From: Mesorhizobium sp. B2-1-8
GTDB taxonomy: Bacteria > Pseudomonadota > Alphaproteobacteria > Rhizobiales > Rhizobiaceae
Length of the DNA stretch: 64,000 bases
Assembly (NCBI RefSeq): GCF_006442545.2
Contig: NZ_CP083952.1
Location: 682,001-746,000 of the forward strand
Reading direction: 5' to 3'
This document shows, piece after piece, positions 26,449-34,000 of this stretch. The translations under genes and the position numbers were made by a program. A model generated the notes under the pieces. That model saw only the letters and a program-made list of their open reading frames with translations, was not told the origin of the DNA and searched no databases. Within the stretch, counting starts at the first letter, position 1; each line of letters starts with the position of its first letter.

Positions 26449-27429
26449 ATGAAGATCACCATCTTCGGCGCCGGCGCCATCGGCGGCTATCTCGCGGCCA
26501 AGCTGGCCATTGCCGGCCGCACCGACCTGTCGATCGTCGCACGCGGCGCGCATCTCGAAGCGATCAGGGCAAATGGCCTGCGCCTGATCGAGGACGGCAA
26601 GGAGACGACCGCCCCCGTCCGCGCCGCCGCAAAGGCGGAAGAGCTCGGCGCGCAGGATTACGTCGTGCTGGCGCTGAAGGCGCATTCCGTCGCGCCCGCG
26701 CTCGACCAGATCGCACCGCTGCTTGGGGACCACACATCGGTCGTCACCATGCAGAACGGCGTGCCCTGGTGGTATTTCTACAAGGCAGGCGGCGCGCTCG
26801 AAGGCACAAGGCTGCATCAGGTCGACCCCGGCGGCACGATATGGGACCGGCTCGGCCCGCGGCGCGTCATCGGCGCGGTGGTCTACCCCGCCGTCGAGGT
26901 CGACGCGCCCGGCTTGATCCGCCATGTCGAGGGCAGGCGCTTCTCGCTCGGCGAACCCTCGGGCGAGAAGAGCGAACGGGCCACGCTTCTGGCCGGGGAG
27001 ATGGTCAAGGCCGGGCTGCAGGCGCCGGTGCGCGACGACATACGCGCAGAGATCTGGATAAAACTCTGGGGCAACCTCTCCTTCAACCCGATTTCGGCGC
27101 TGACCGGCAGCACGCTGGCCGCGATCGTCGCCGACGAGGGCACCCGCACGCTCGCCCGCACCATGATGCTGGAAGCGCAGGCGATCGGCGAAAGCCTCGG
27201 CGTGCGCTTCCCCATCGACGTCGACCGCCGCATCAAGGGCGCCGGCGACGTCGGCGAACACAAGACCTCGATGCTGCAAGACCTGGAACGCGGCCGGCCG
27301 ATGGAAATCGATGCGCTGGTGGGCGCGGTGCAGGAGCTCGGGCGGCTGACGGGCAAGCCAACGCCGGCTATCGATGGGGTGCTGGCGCTGGTGAGGAGGC
27401 TGGCGGTGGAGCGGGGGTGTTATGGGTGA
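26449..27429 (+). CDS. Ketopantoate reductase (PanE/ApbA) family protein
   Basis: A 326-residue NADPH-dependent reductase. The N-terminal Rossmann motif is ITIFGAGAIGGYLAAKLA; VTMQNGVPWWYF resembles the family active-site segment; and EIWIKLWGNLSFNPISALTGSTL carries the conserved Lys and Asn. The C-terminal helical domain ends KGAGDVGEHKTSMLQDLERGRPMEIDAL, as in PanE. The canonical reaction is 2-dehydropantoate to pantoate, but the family is broad. At the end of a transport/catabolic operon it may reduce another alpha-keto acid, so I do not use the symbol panE. Confidence 0.85.
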   Translation: MKITIFGAGAIGGYLAAKLAIAGRTDLSIVARGAHLEAIRANGLRLIEDGKETTAPVRAAAKAEELGAQDYVVLALKAHSVAPALDQIAPLLGDHTSVVTMQNGVPWWYFYKAGGALEGTRLHQVDPGGTIWDRLGPRRVIGAVVYPAVEVDAPGLIRHVEGRRFSLGEPSGEKSERATLLAGEMVKAGLQAPVRDDIRAEIWIKLWGNLSFNPISALTGSTLAAIVADEGTRTLARTMMLEAQAIGESLGVRFPIDVDRRIKGAGDVGEHKTSMLQDLERGRPMEIDALVGAVQELGRLTGKPTPAIDGVLALVRRLAVERGCYG

Positions 27430-27523
27430 GGGTGGGCTGAACAGGTAACAGCCCATTCGCCGAACGGTAAATCCGCAGATTCAAAGAAATGCATACCTTC
27501 AAAAACTTTAGTATTCGACGACC

Positions 27524-28417
27524 ATGGGATTCGGGGTTTTTATTCATCGCTCAGATTCGATCTACGACGACAGCCCGGCGGAGCAATATCAGTTCCCAAG
27601 CCAGTATCTGCGTCGCGTCGAGGCATGCGTCGGTGGCTGGATCATCTACTACGAGCCTCGGAAGATCGCGGAGACTCGGGGCTATTTCGCCATGGCCAAG
27701 GTGCAGCAGGTCATCCGTGATCCTGCGATTCAGGGCATGTACCTCGCTCTCATCGAACCGGGAAGTTACCTCGATTTCGTCAATCCGGTTCCGTTCAGCG
27801 GGATGGATGGGCTCGTAGAGCGAGGGTTGCTCAATGATGAAGGGCAGATTTCTGGTCGCGCCCAATCGGCGGTTCGTCCGCTCAGCCCGAGCGATTTCAA
27901 CCGAATTGTCGATCTTGGATTGAACGAGAACGAGCCGCTCCTGCCGCGTGTCGATGAGATCGGTTTTGAGTTTGAAGAGGAGCAGGTTCCATTCCAGTTC
28001 GAGCAGAGCCGCGACCGTGTCGCTTATGTCGGATCAAGGATTGTACGGGACCGCATTTTCCGCCGCATCGTTTTGCGCGCATATGACGAACGCTGTGCGA
28101 TCACGGGACTTAAGCTGATAAATGGTCGTGGCCGTGCGGAGGTTGCCGCAGCCCATATTCGACCTGTCGAAGCGAGCGGGCCAGATATTGTCAGCAACGG
28201 CATTGCACTCTCCGGCACAGCGCATTGGATGTTCGATCGCGGATTGATCGGCCTAAATGATGATCTGGAAATCCTGATTTCACGACAGGTCAATGATCCT
28301 GAGAGCGTAAGGGCGTTCGTCAACAAGTCAGGCCGGGCGCTTACACCCCGTCGACAGCTTGAACGTCCTCATCCTCATTTCCTGCAATGGCACCGCGAGC
28401 ACTGCTTCAAGCGGTGA
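27524..28417 (+). CDS. HNH endonuclease with N-terminal PUA/EVE-like domain
   Basis: A 297-residue protein. The C-terminal third has an HNH-type core: YDERCAITGL, then EVAAAHIRPVEASG, then NGIALSGTAHWMFDRGLIGL. This is the arrangement of putative restriction endonucleases of the COG3440 type. The N-terminal 110 residues (GVFIHRSDSIYDD, WIIYYEPRK, GYFAMAKVQQVI) look like a compact beta-barrel domain of the PUA/EVE kind, which in other nucleases reads modified bases; this assignment is tentative. Base composition is visibly less GC-rich than the neighbours. It stands alone between two transport operons, with no methylase, and may be a solitary modification-dependent defence nuclease. Confidence 0.7.
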   Translation: MGFGVFIHRSDSIYDDSPAEQYQFPSQYLRRVEACVGGWIIYYEPRKIAETRGYFAMAKVQQVIRDPAIQGMYLALIEPGSYLDFVNPVPFSGMDGLVERGLLNDEGQISGRAQSAVRPLSPSDFNRIVDLGLNENEPLLPRVDEIGFEFEEEQVPFQFEQSRDRVAYVGSRIVRDRIFRRIVLRAYDERCAITGLKLINGRGRAEVAAAHIRPVEASGPDIVSNGIALSGTAHWMFDRGLIGLNDDLEILISRQVNDPESVRAFVNKSGRALTPRRQLERPHPHFLQWHREHCFKR

Positions 28418-28454
28418 TGGTTCCGCATTACCGCGTTGGAACGACTTCCACCCC

Positions 28455-29447
28455 TCACCCCTTCCCCACCCGCCCCAGCACCCGCGCATATACCTCCCCC
28501 ACAATCCCGCGCCGAAACACCAGCACGCAGACCATGAAGATCAGCCCGGTGGCGATGGTCACCGGGAAACCTGATGTGGCCAGCGTGTTTTCCAGGCCGA
28601 CGACGAGGCTGGCGCCGATGATCGGGCCGACCATGGTGCCGATGCCGCCCAGAAGCGTCATCAGGATCACCTCGCCCGACATCTGCCAGGTGACGTCGGT
28701 GAGCGTGGCGAACTGGAAGACGATCGCCTTCAGCGAGCCCGCGAGCCCGGCCAGCGCCGCCGACATGACGAAGGCGCCGAGTTTGTAGCTGGCTACGGAA
28801 TAGCCAAGCGAAATGGCGCGGTTCTCGTTTTCGCGGATCGAGCGCAGGATCATGCCGAAGGGCGAATTGACGATGCGCCAGATGGCGAAGACGCCGAGCA
28901 GGACCACGACAAGCACGAAATAATAGATGTTCATCGGGGCGTTGAGGTCGAGGACGCCAAACAGGACGCCGCGCGGCACGCCCTGGATGCCGTCCTCGCC
29001 TTGCGTGAACGTCGCCTGCACGCAGAAGAAGAAGAACATTTGCGACAGCGCCAGCGTGATCATGGCGAAATAGATGCCTTGCCGGCGAATGGCGAAGAAG
29101 CCCATGACGAGGCCGAGCAGTGCGGCGCCCGCCATGCCGAGCAGGATGCCGGCCTCCGGCGGCCAGCCCCAGACCTTGACGGCATGCGCGGTGAAGTAGG
29201 CGGCGCCGCCGAAGAAGGTGGCATGGCCGAACGACAGCAGGCCGGTATAGCCGAGCAGGAGATTGAAGGCGCAGGCAAACAGCGCGAAACACAGCATCTT
29301 CATGAGGAAGATCGGGTAGACGAAGAACGGCGCCGCCAGCAACGCCAGGATGCCGAGCCCGACCAGCACCCATTCGAGCCTTGCCGAGGGTTTGGCCGAT
29401 GCCTCGCGCAGTGTCAGCTCGGCCATGTCGGATGTTTCTTCCGCCAT
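28455..29447 (-). CDS. livM: Branched-chain amino acid-type ABC permease
   Basis: A 330-residue inner-membrane permease of the LivM family with eight to ten hydrophobic segments. Family motifs are NLLLGYTGLLSFGHATFFGGAAY and FFAIRRQGIYFAMITLALSQMFFF, then PFGMILRSIRENENRAISLGYSVASYKLGAF, the ATPase-coupling loop, and LLGGIGTMVGPIIGASLV. It is the last gene of a five-gene operon and its start lies one base after the LivH stop. The substrate of the importer is not necessarily a branched-chain amino acid; this family also moves amides, urea and aromatic acids. Confidence 0.93.
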   Translation of the reverse strand: MAEETSDMAELTLREASAKPSARLEWVLVGLGILALLAAPFFVYPIFLMKMLCFALFACAFNLLLGYTGLLSFGHATFFGGAAYFTAHAVKVWGWPPEAGILLGMAGAALLGLVMGFFAIRRQGIYFAMITLALSQMFFFFCVQATFTQGEDGIQGVPRGVLFGVLDLNAPMNIYYFVLVVVLLGVFAIWRIVNSPFGMILRSIRENENRAISLGYSVASYKLGAFVMSAALAGLAGSLKAIVFQFATLTDVTWQMSGEVILMTLLGGIGTMVGPIIGASLVVGLENTLATSGFPVTIATGLIFMVCVLVFRRGIVGEVYARVLGRVGKG

Positions 29448-29448
29448 G

Positions 29449-30351
29449 TCAGGCGTCCCTTCCGAACAGGCCGGCCGGCCGGACCAAAAGCACGATCGCC
29501 ATGATGACGAAGACCACCAGGTTGGAGGCCTCGGGATAGAAAACCTTGGTCAGACCTTCGGCCAGGCCGAGCATGTAGCCGGTGACGATGGCGCCGAGGA
29601 TCGATCCCATGCCGCCGACAACGACGACGGCGAAGACGACGATGATGAGATCCGATCCCATCAGCGGGCTGACCTGATAGACGGGCGCGGCCAGGATACC
29701 GGCGAGCCCGGCCAGCGCGGAGCCAAGGCCGTAGGTGAGGGTCAAAAGCAACGGCACGTTGACGCCGAAGGCCTGGACGAGACGGGGATTTTCGGTTGCG
29801 GCGCGCAGGTAGGAACCGAGCCTGGTCTTCTCTATCAGCGCCCAGGTGCCGAAGCAGACGATCAGCGAGGCGACCACCACCCAGCCGCGATAGTTGGGCA
29901 AGAACATGAAGCCGAGATTGGTGCCGCCCGCCAGCAGCGGCGGCACGGCGTAGGGGTTTCCCGACACGCCGTAATAGTAGCGGAAGATGCCTTCGAGCAC
30001 GAGCGCGAGGCCGAAAGTGAAGAGCAGGCCGTAGAGCGGATCGGTGTCGTAGAGCCTGGACAGCGCCAGGCGTTCGACGACGACGCCGAACAGGCCGACG
30101 ATCAGCGGCGCCAGGACCAGCGCCGGCCAATAGCCGATGCCGAGATGGGTGAGCAGGAGATAGCCGACGAAGGCGCCGAGCATATATTGGGCGCCATGAG
30201 CGAAATTGATGACGCGCAGCAGGCCGAAGATCACCGCCAGGCCCAGACTCAGCATGGCGTAGAAGGAGCCGTTGATCAGGCCGACCAGCAACTGGCCGAG
30301 CAATGCCTGGATGGGGATGCCGAAGATCATCGTCATGGCGTCATCATACAC
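29449..30351 (-). CDS. livH: Branched-chain amino acid-type ABC permease
   Basis: A 300-residue LivH-family permease. It has LLVGLINGSFYAMLSLGLAVIFGLLRVINFAHGAQYMLGAF, then SYLRAATENPRLVQAFGVNVPLLLTLTYGLGSALAGLAG, the coupling region, and VVVGGMGSILGAIVTGYMLG. All motifs are intact. Its first bases overlap the end of the LivF gene by eight, consistent with one operon transcribed leftward from the binding-protein gene. Confidence 0.93.
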   Translation of the reverse strand: MYDDAMTMIFGIPIQALLGQLLVGLINGSFYAMLSLGLAVIFGLLRVINFAHGAQYMLGAFVGYLLLTHLGIGYWPALVLAPLIVGLFGVVVERLALSRLYDTDPLYGLLFTFGLALVLEGIFRYYYGVSGNPYAVPPLLAGGTNLGFMFLPNYRGWVVVASLIVCFGTWALIEKTRLGSYLRAATENPRLVQAFGVNVPLLLTLTYGLGSALAGLAGILAAPVYQVSPLMGSDLIIVVFAVVVVGGMGSILGAIVTGYMLGLAEGLTKVFYPEASNLVVFVIMAIVLLVRPAGLFGRDA

Positions 30352-31054
30352 CCAGAATTTCGTGGAGCAGCGTCATGCGGTCCGCCAGTTCGCCGGTCGG
30401 AAATCCGGCCACGACCTTGCCGTGTTCCATCAGGTAGAAACGGTCGGCGACACGGCTGGCGAAGCGAAAATTCTGTTCGACCAGCAGGATGGTCATGCCG
30501 CGCTTTTTCAACGTCGCCAGCAGCTCGCCGATGCGCTGGACGATGACAGGCGCGAGTCCCTCGGTCGGTTCGTCCAAGAGCAGCATCTTGACGCCGGTCC
30601 GCAGCATGCGCGCGATCGCCAGCATCTGCTGTTCGCCGCCCGACAGCCGCGTGCCCGGGCTGTTGCGCCGCTCCTTCAGATTGGGGAAGAGATCGAAGAT
30701 TTCCTCGACGCTCATGCCGCCCGGGGCGACGACGGGCGGCAGCACCAGGTTCTCGTCGACGGTCAGCGTCGAGAAGATGCCGCGTTCCTCCGGCACGAAG
30801 CCGATGCCCTGGTGCGCGGTGCGGTGCAGCGGCAGCCGCATCAGGTCGGCGCCGTCGAAGACGACCTTCCCGGTTCGCCGGCGGATCAGGCCCATGATGG
30901 CACGCAATGTCGTCGTCTTGCCGACGCCGTTGCGGCCGAGCAACGTCACCGTTTCGCCGGCAAACACTTCGAGGTCGACGCCGTGCAGCGCATGGCCTTC
31001 GCCATACCAGGCGTTGAGACCGCTGACCGCAAGCAGGGGCGCGGGGCTAGTCAT
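30344..31054 (-). CDS. livF: ABC transporter ATP-binding protein, LivF-type
   Basis: A 236-residue ATPase. Walker A is LLGRNGVGKTTTLRAIMG, the Q-loop is GIGFVPEERGIFSTLTV, the signature is RLSGGEQQMLAIARML and Walker B is MLLLDEPTEGLAP, with LVEQNFRFA carrying the region of the switch residue. These are LivF-type motifs. It pairs with the LivG-type ATPase encoded just upstream, overlapping it by eight bases. Confidence 0.93.
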   Translation of the reverse strand: MTSPAPLLAVSGLNAWYGEGHALHGVDLEVFAGETVTLLGRNGVGKTTTLRAIMGLIRRRTGKVVFDGADLMRLPLHRTAHQGIGFVPEERGIFSTLTVDENLVLPPVVAPGGMSVEEIFDLFPNLKERRNSPGTRLSGGEQQMLAIARMLRTGVKMLLLDEPTEGLAPVIVQRIGELLATLKKRGMTILLVEQNFRFASRVADRFYLMEHGKVVAGFPTGELADRMTLLHEILGV

Positions 31055-31826
31055 CGGCGGTGCCCATATAGGCGACCTTCACGCGCTCGTCGCGGCTGAC
31101 GGTGGCGTAGTCGCCGGCCGCGAGCACCTCGCCGCGCTGCATCACCGTGATCCAGTCGCAGAGATCGGCCACCACGGTCAGATTGTGCTCGACCATCAAT
31201 ACCGCGCGGTCGCTCGCCACCGAGCGGATGAGGGCGGAAACCGTGGCCACGTCCTCATGGCCCATGCCGGCCATCGGCTCGTCCAGCAGCAGCACTTTGG
31301 GATCGAGCGCCAGCGTCGTGGCGATCTCGAGCACGCGCTTCCTGCCATAGGAAAGATCGCCGGCCAGCCTGTTCGTCGCATCGTCGAGGCCGACGGAGCG
31401 CAGCAGCTCCATGGCGCGCGGGGTCAACCGGTCGAGCGCCGCCAGCGAGCGCCAGAACTGCACGCCGAGCCCGGCCGGCCGCTGCAGCGCGACGCGCACA
31501 TTGTCGAGCACGCTGAGGTGCGGAAAGATCGCCGATATCTGGAACGAGCGCACCAGCCCCATCCGCGCCACCCTGGCCGGCGGCGTGCGGGTGATGTCGT
31601 GGCCGAGCAGGTCGATCCTGCCGCTGGTCGGCGCCAGGAATTTTGTCAGCAGGTTGAAGACGGTGGTCTTGCCGGCGCCGTTGGGGCCGATCAGGGCATG
31701 GATGTTGCCATGGCGGACATCCAGGTCGACATTCCTGACGGCGACGAAGCCGGCAAAGTCACGCCGCAGGCCGCGGGCGGAAAGCACCACCCGCGGCTCT
31801 TCCGCGCTCGGATCAGGCGGCACCAT
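31047..31826 (-). CDS. livG: ABC transporter ATP-binding protein, LivG-type
   Basis: About 259 residues from the ATG at 31826. A GTG at 31841 overlaps the binding-protein stop as GTGA and is an equally plausible start. Walker A is IGPNGAGKTTVFNLLT, followed by GLVRSFQISAIFPHLSVLDNV. The signature LSYGRKRVLEIATTLAL and VLLLDEPMAGMGHEDVATV are typical of LivG. It contains the extended loop characteristic of LivG relative to LivF. With LivF it forms the ATPase dimer of the importer. Confidence 0.92.
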   Translation of the reverse strand: MVPPDPSAEEPRVVLSARGLRRDFAGFVAVRNVDLDVRHGNIHALIGPNGAGKTTVFNLLTKFLAPTSGRIDLLGHDITRTPPARVARMGLVRSFQISAIFPHLSVLDNVRVALQRPAGLGVQFWRSLAALDRLTPRAMELLRSVGLDDATNRLAGDLSYGRKRVLEIATTLALDPKVLLLDEPMAGMGHEDVATVSALIRSVASDRAVLMVEHNLTVVADLCDWITVMQRGEVLAAGDYATVSRDERVKVAYMGTADD

Positions 31827-31837
31827 GGCCGCGCCGG

Positions 31838-33046
31838 TCACTGGGCCGCCGTCGGGCAGCCGCTTTCCTTTTCGCTCAGGAAGGCTTCCTTGCCGGGAAT
31901 GGTGGCGAGGTATTTGTAGTAATCCCAATCCTTGGTGCTCTCGCTGGGCGCCTTGACCTGGTAAAGATACATGTCGTGGACCATGTTGCCGTCGGCCTGG
32001 ACCTTGCCATTGGCGGTAAAGACGTCGTTCACCGGCAGCGAATGCAATTGCTTGGCGACCGCTTCGGTCTCGTCGGTGCCGGCCTTGTCGATCGCCTTCA
32101 AATACTGCGTCACCGCCGAATAGGTCGCGGCCTGGATCATGTTCGGCATGCGGTTGGTGCGCTTGAAGAAGCGCTGTCCGAATTCGCGGCTCTTGTCGTC
32201 GCGGTCCCAGTAATAGCCCTCGGTCAGCACGACGCCTTGCGCCGCCTGCAGGCCGAGCCCATGCACCTCGGCCAGCGTGAACAGGAGTGCGGCCAGGCGC
32301 TGGCCGCCCTGCACGATGCCGAACTCGGCCGCCTGCTTGATGGAATTGGAGGTGTCGAGGCCGGCATTGGCCAGCCCGATGACCTTGGCGCCCGACGATT
32401 GCGCCTGCAGCAGGAAGGACGAAAAATCGGTCGCGCCGAGGGGATAACGCACCTCGCCCAGCACCTTGCCGCCATGGCTCTCGACGAACTTGGCGGTCTG
32501 CTCCTTCAGCGAATAGCCGAACGCATAGTCGACGGTGACGAAGAACCAGCTGTCGCCGCCCTGCTGCACCAGCGAGCCGCCGGTGCCCACAGCCTGCGAA
32601 TGGGTGTCATAGGCCCAGTGGAAGCCGTAGGGCGAGCACTGCTTGCCGGTGAGCTCGGTGGTCGCCGCACCGGTGACGATGTCGATCTTCTTCTTTTCCT
32701 TGGAGATCCCTTGCACGGCGAGCGCGACCGAAGAGGTCGTCAGCTCCATGATGGCATCGACCTGTTCGGTGTCGTACCACTGGCGTGCGATGTTGGAGGC
32801 GATATCGGGCTTGTTCTGGTGGTCGGCGCTGATGATCTCGACCGGTGCTCCCTGCACCTTGCCGCCGAAATCCTCGACCGCCATCTTGGCCGCCTCGACC
32901 GACCATTTGCCGCCGAAATCCGCATAGACGCCGGATTGGTCGTTGAGGATGCCGATCTTGACCTTGCCATCGGAAATCTCGGCGGCCGAGGCGGGAATCG
33001 CGGTGGCCGCGAGCAGCGCGGCGGAAACGACATAGCATAGCTTCAT
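31838..33046 (-). CDS. Substrate-binding protein, type-1 periplasmic (LivK/amide family)
   Basis: A 402-residue periplasmic binding protein with a Sec signal peptide (MKLCYVVSAALLAATAIPASAAE). The mature protein starts ISDGKVKIGILNDQSGVYADFGG, then WSVEAAKMAVEDFGGKVQGAPVEIISADHQNKPDIA, the standard start of type-1 peripheral-binding-fold proteins. A good ribosome binding site (GGGAGGAAATAAACTC) precedes the ATG. The sequence resembles members annotated for branched-chain amino acids or aromatic/amide ligands, and I cannot tell which. It heads the operon that continues with LivG-, LivF-, LivH- and LivM-type genes. Confidence 0.9.
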   Translation of the reverse strand: MKLCYVVSAALLAATAIPASAAEISDGKVKIGILNDQSGVYADFGGKWSVEAAKMAVEDFGGKVQGAPVEIISADHQNKPDIASNIARQWYDTEQVDAIMELTTSSVALAVQGISKEKKKIDIVTGAATTELTGKQCSPYGFHWAYDTHSQAVGTGGSLVQQGGDSWFFVTVDYAFGYSLKEQTAKFVESHGGKVLGEVRYPLGATDFSSFLLQAQSSGAKVIGLANAGLDTSNSIKQAAEFGIVQGGQRLAALLFTLAEVHGLGLQAAQGVVLTEGYYWDRDDKSREFGQRFFKRTNRMPNMIQAATYSAVTQYLKAIDKAGTDETEAVAKQLHSLPVNDVFTANGKVQADGNMVHDMYLYQVKAPSESTKDWDYYKYLATIPGKEAFLSEKESGCPTAAQ

Positions 33047-33352
33047 GAGTTTATTTCCTCCCAGTGTGGATGAATCCGGCCGCCCTCAACGATCGTCATC
33101 CGCAAGCACATTAGGAAAATGAGGCGGAAGGGCAAGGGGCGGCCGCGGATTTCATGGCGGCAAGGCCGACCCCATGGCGTGTGACACGAATATGTGAAGC
33201 TCGGCCGGCGACACACCGAGCTTGTTTGAGCCTGGACGGCTTCAACCCCCGGCCGCGACCAGATGGCCGTTGCCGGCATCACTCACCGCCAGTTTCAGCG
33301 GGGCCTCGCCGATCCGGCGGCTGGCGCTGGGGATTTCCTAAATCCGCCGCCG
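33047..33352. other. 306-base gene-free stretch
   Basis: Between the binding-protein start and the downstream lipoprotein stop. The right end (about 33250-33330, minus strand) can be read as a short C-terminal-looking peptide, IGEAPLKLAVSDAGNG and so on, ending at a stop near 33247. In-frame stops lie upstream of it (about 33338-33355), so it may be a gene remnant. The part near 33050-33110 should contain the promoter of the leftward transporter operon; no clear -35/-10 pair stands out. Confidence 0.4.
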
Positions 33353-33835
33353 CTATTTGGCCGCCGGCCTGTGTTGGCGGGCATAGGTTACGCAAGCATC
33401 CACGGTTGAGACACAAAGCGCGTCGCGCCTGTTCGGCAGATTGTTGTCGCCGGCATAGGCAACTTCGGCGACGTGGCCGCCGACCATGCGAACCTGCGTG
33501 TCGCAGTAACCGCCGGGAGCGACATTGACGGAACCGCCGACCGTCGGGATCGCCCCGACGGCCAAGGCAGGAACGACGACGCTGAGATTGCCGCGCTGGA
33601 CGACGCGCTTGTAGGTCCAGATCTGCCCGGACTGACCGACATCCGCGGTGGCGGTCGGAAACCCCGCGCACATTCGAACGTCGGCTTCACTGAGGCCGAC
33701 CATCTCCTTGCGGGCCGCTGCCGCCGTGGGATCGACCTTGGCGATGCGCGACGTGTCGTCGGGAACGACGCAGGAAGACTGGACGACGACGATGAGACCA
33801 GAGAGGGCAAGCTTTCGAATGCAGGAAAATGTCAT
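33353..33835 (-). CDS. Small putative lipoprotein
   Basis: A 160-residue protein with an N-terminal membrane-targeting segment (FSCIRKLALSGLIVVVQSSC), in which Cys could be a lipidation site although the lipobox is weak. The mature part contains VGLSEADVRMCAGFP and GQIWTYKRV, then a glycine/valine-rich central region and several Cys. The pattern 'lipoprotein, then GLSEADVRMCAG' resembles outer-membrane assembly-type small lipoproteins in alphaproteobacteria, but I know no function. The ATG at 33835 is chosen because the signal peptide begins there. It sits immediately downstream of rtcR but there is no evidence of a functional link. Confidence 0.7.
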   Translation of the reverse strand: MTFSCIRKLALSGLIVVVQSSCVVPDDTSRIAKVDPTAAAARKEMVGLSEADVRMCAGFPTATADVGQSGQIWTYKRVVQRGNLSVVVPALAVGAIPTVGGSVNVAPGGYCDTQVRMVGGHVAEVAYAGDNNLPNRRDALCVSTVDACVTYARQHRPAAK

Positions 33836-34000
33836 ACCGATATTGAGATCGCGTGGCGCCCGGCCGCCCTCTCTACCTAGGCAAGCAGGCCGCCGGATCA
33901 ACCCGCATGCCTTCACGAAAAGGTGGCCGAGCAAGCCGCAGAGCTTTTTGACTTGCGCTCGCCGCGGATGAACCCGCCGGCAGCCGACGAAGGACGTCCA

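Noticed and set aside
26449-27429. Housekeeping panE for pantothenate synthesis
   Set aside because: The family match is good, but the position at the end of a transport/catabolic operon and the breadth of the family make the specific assignment unsafe.
33240-33360. Gene remnant (IGEAPLKLAVSDAGNG-like peptide, minus strand)
   Set aside because: Fewer than 30 codons with stops upstream and no recognised family. It could be a chance reading or a decayed gene end, so it is not listed as a pseudogene.
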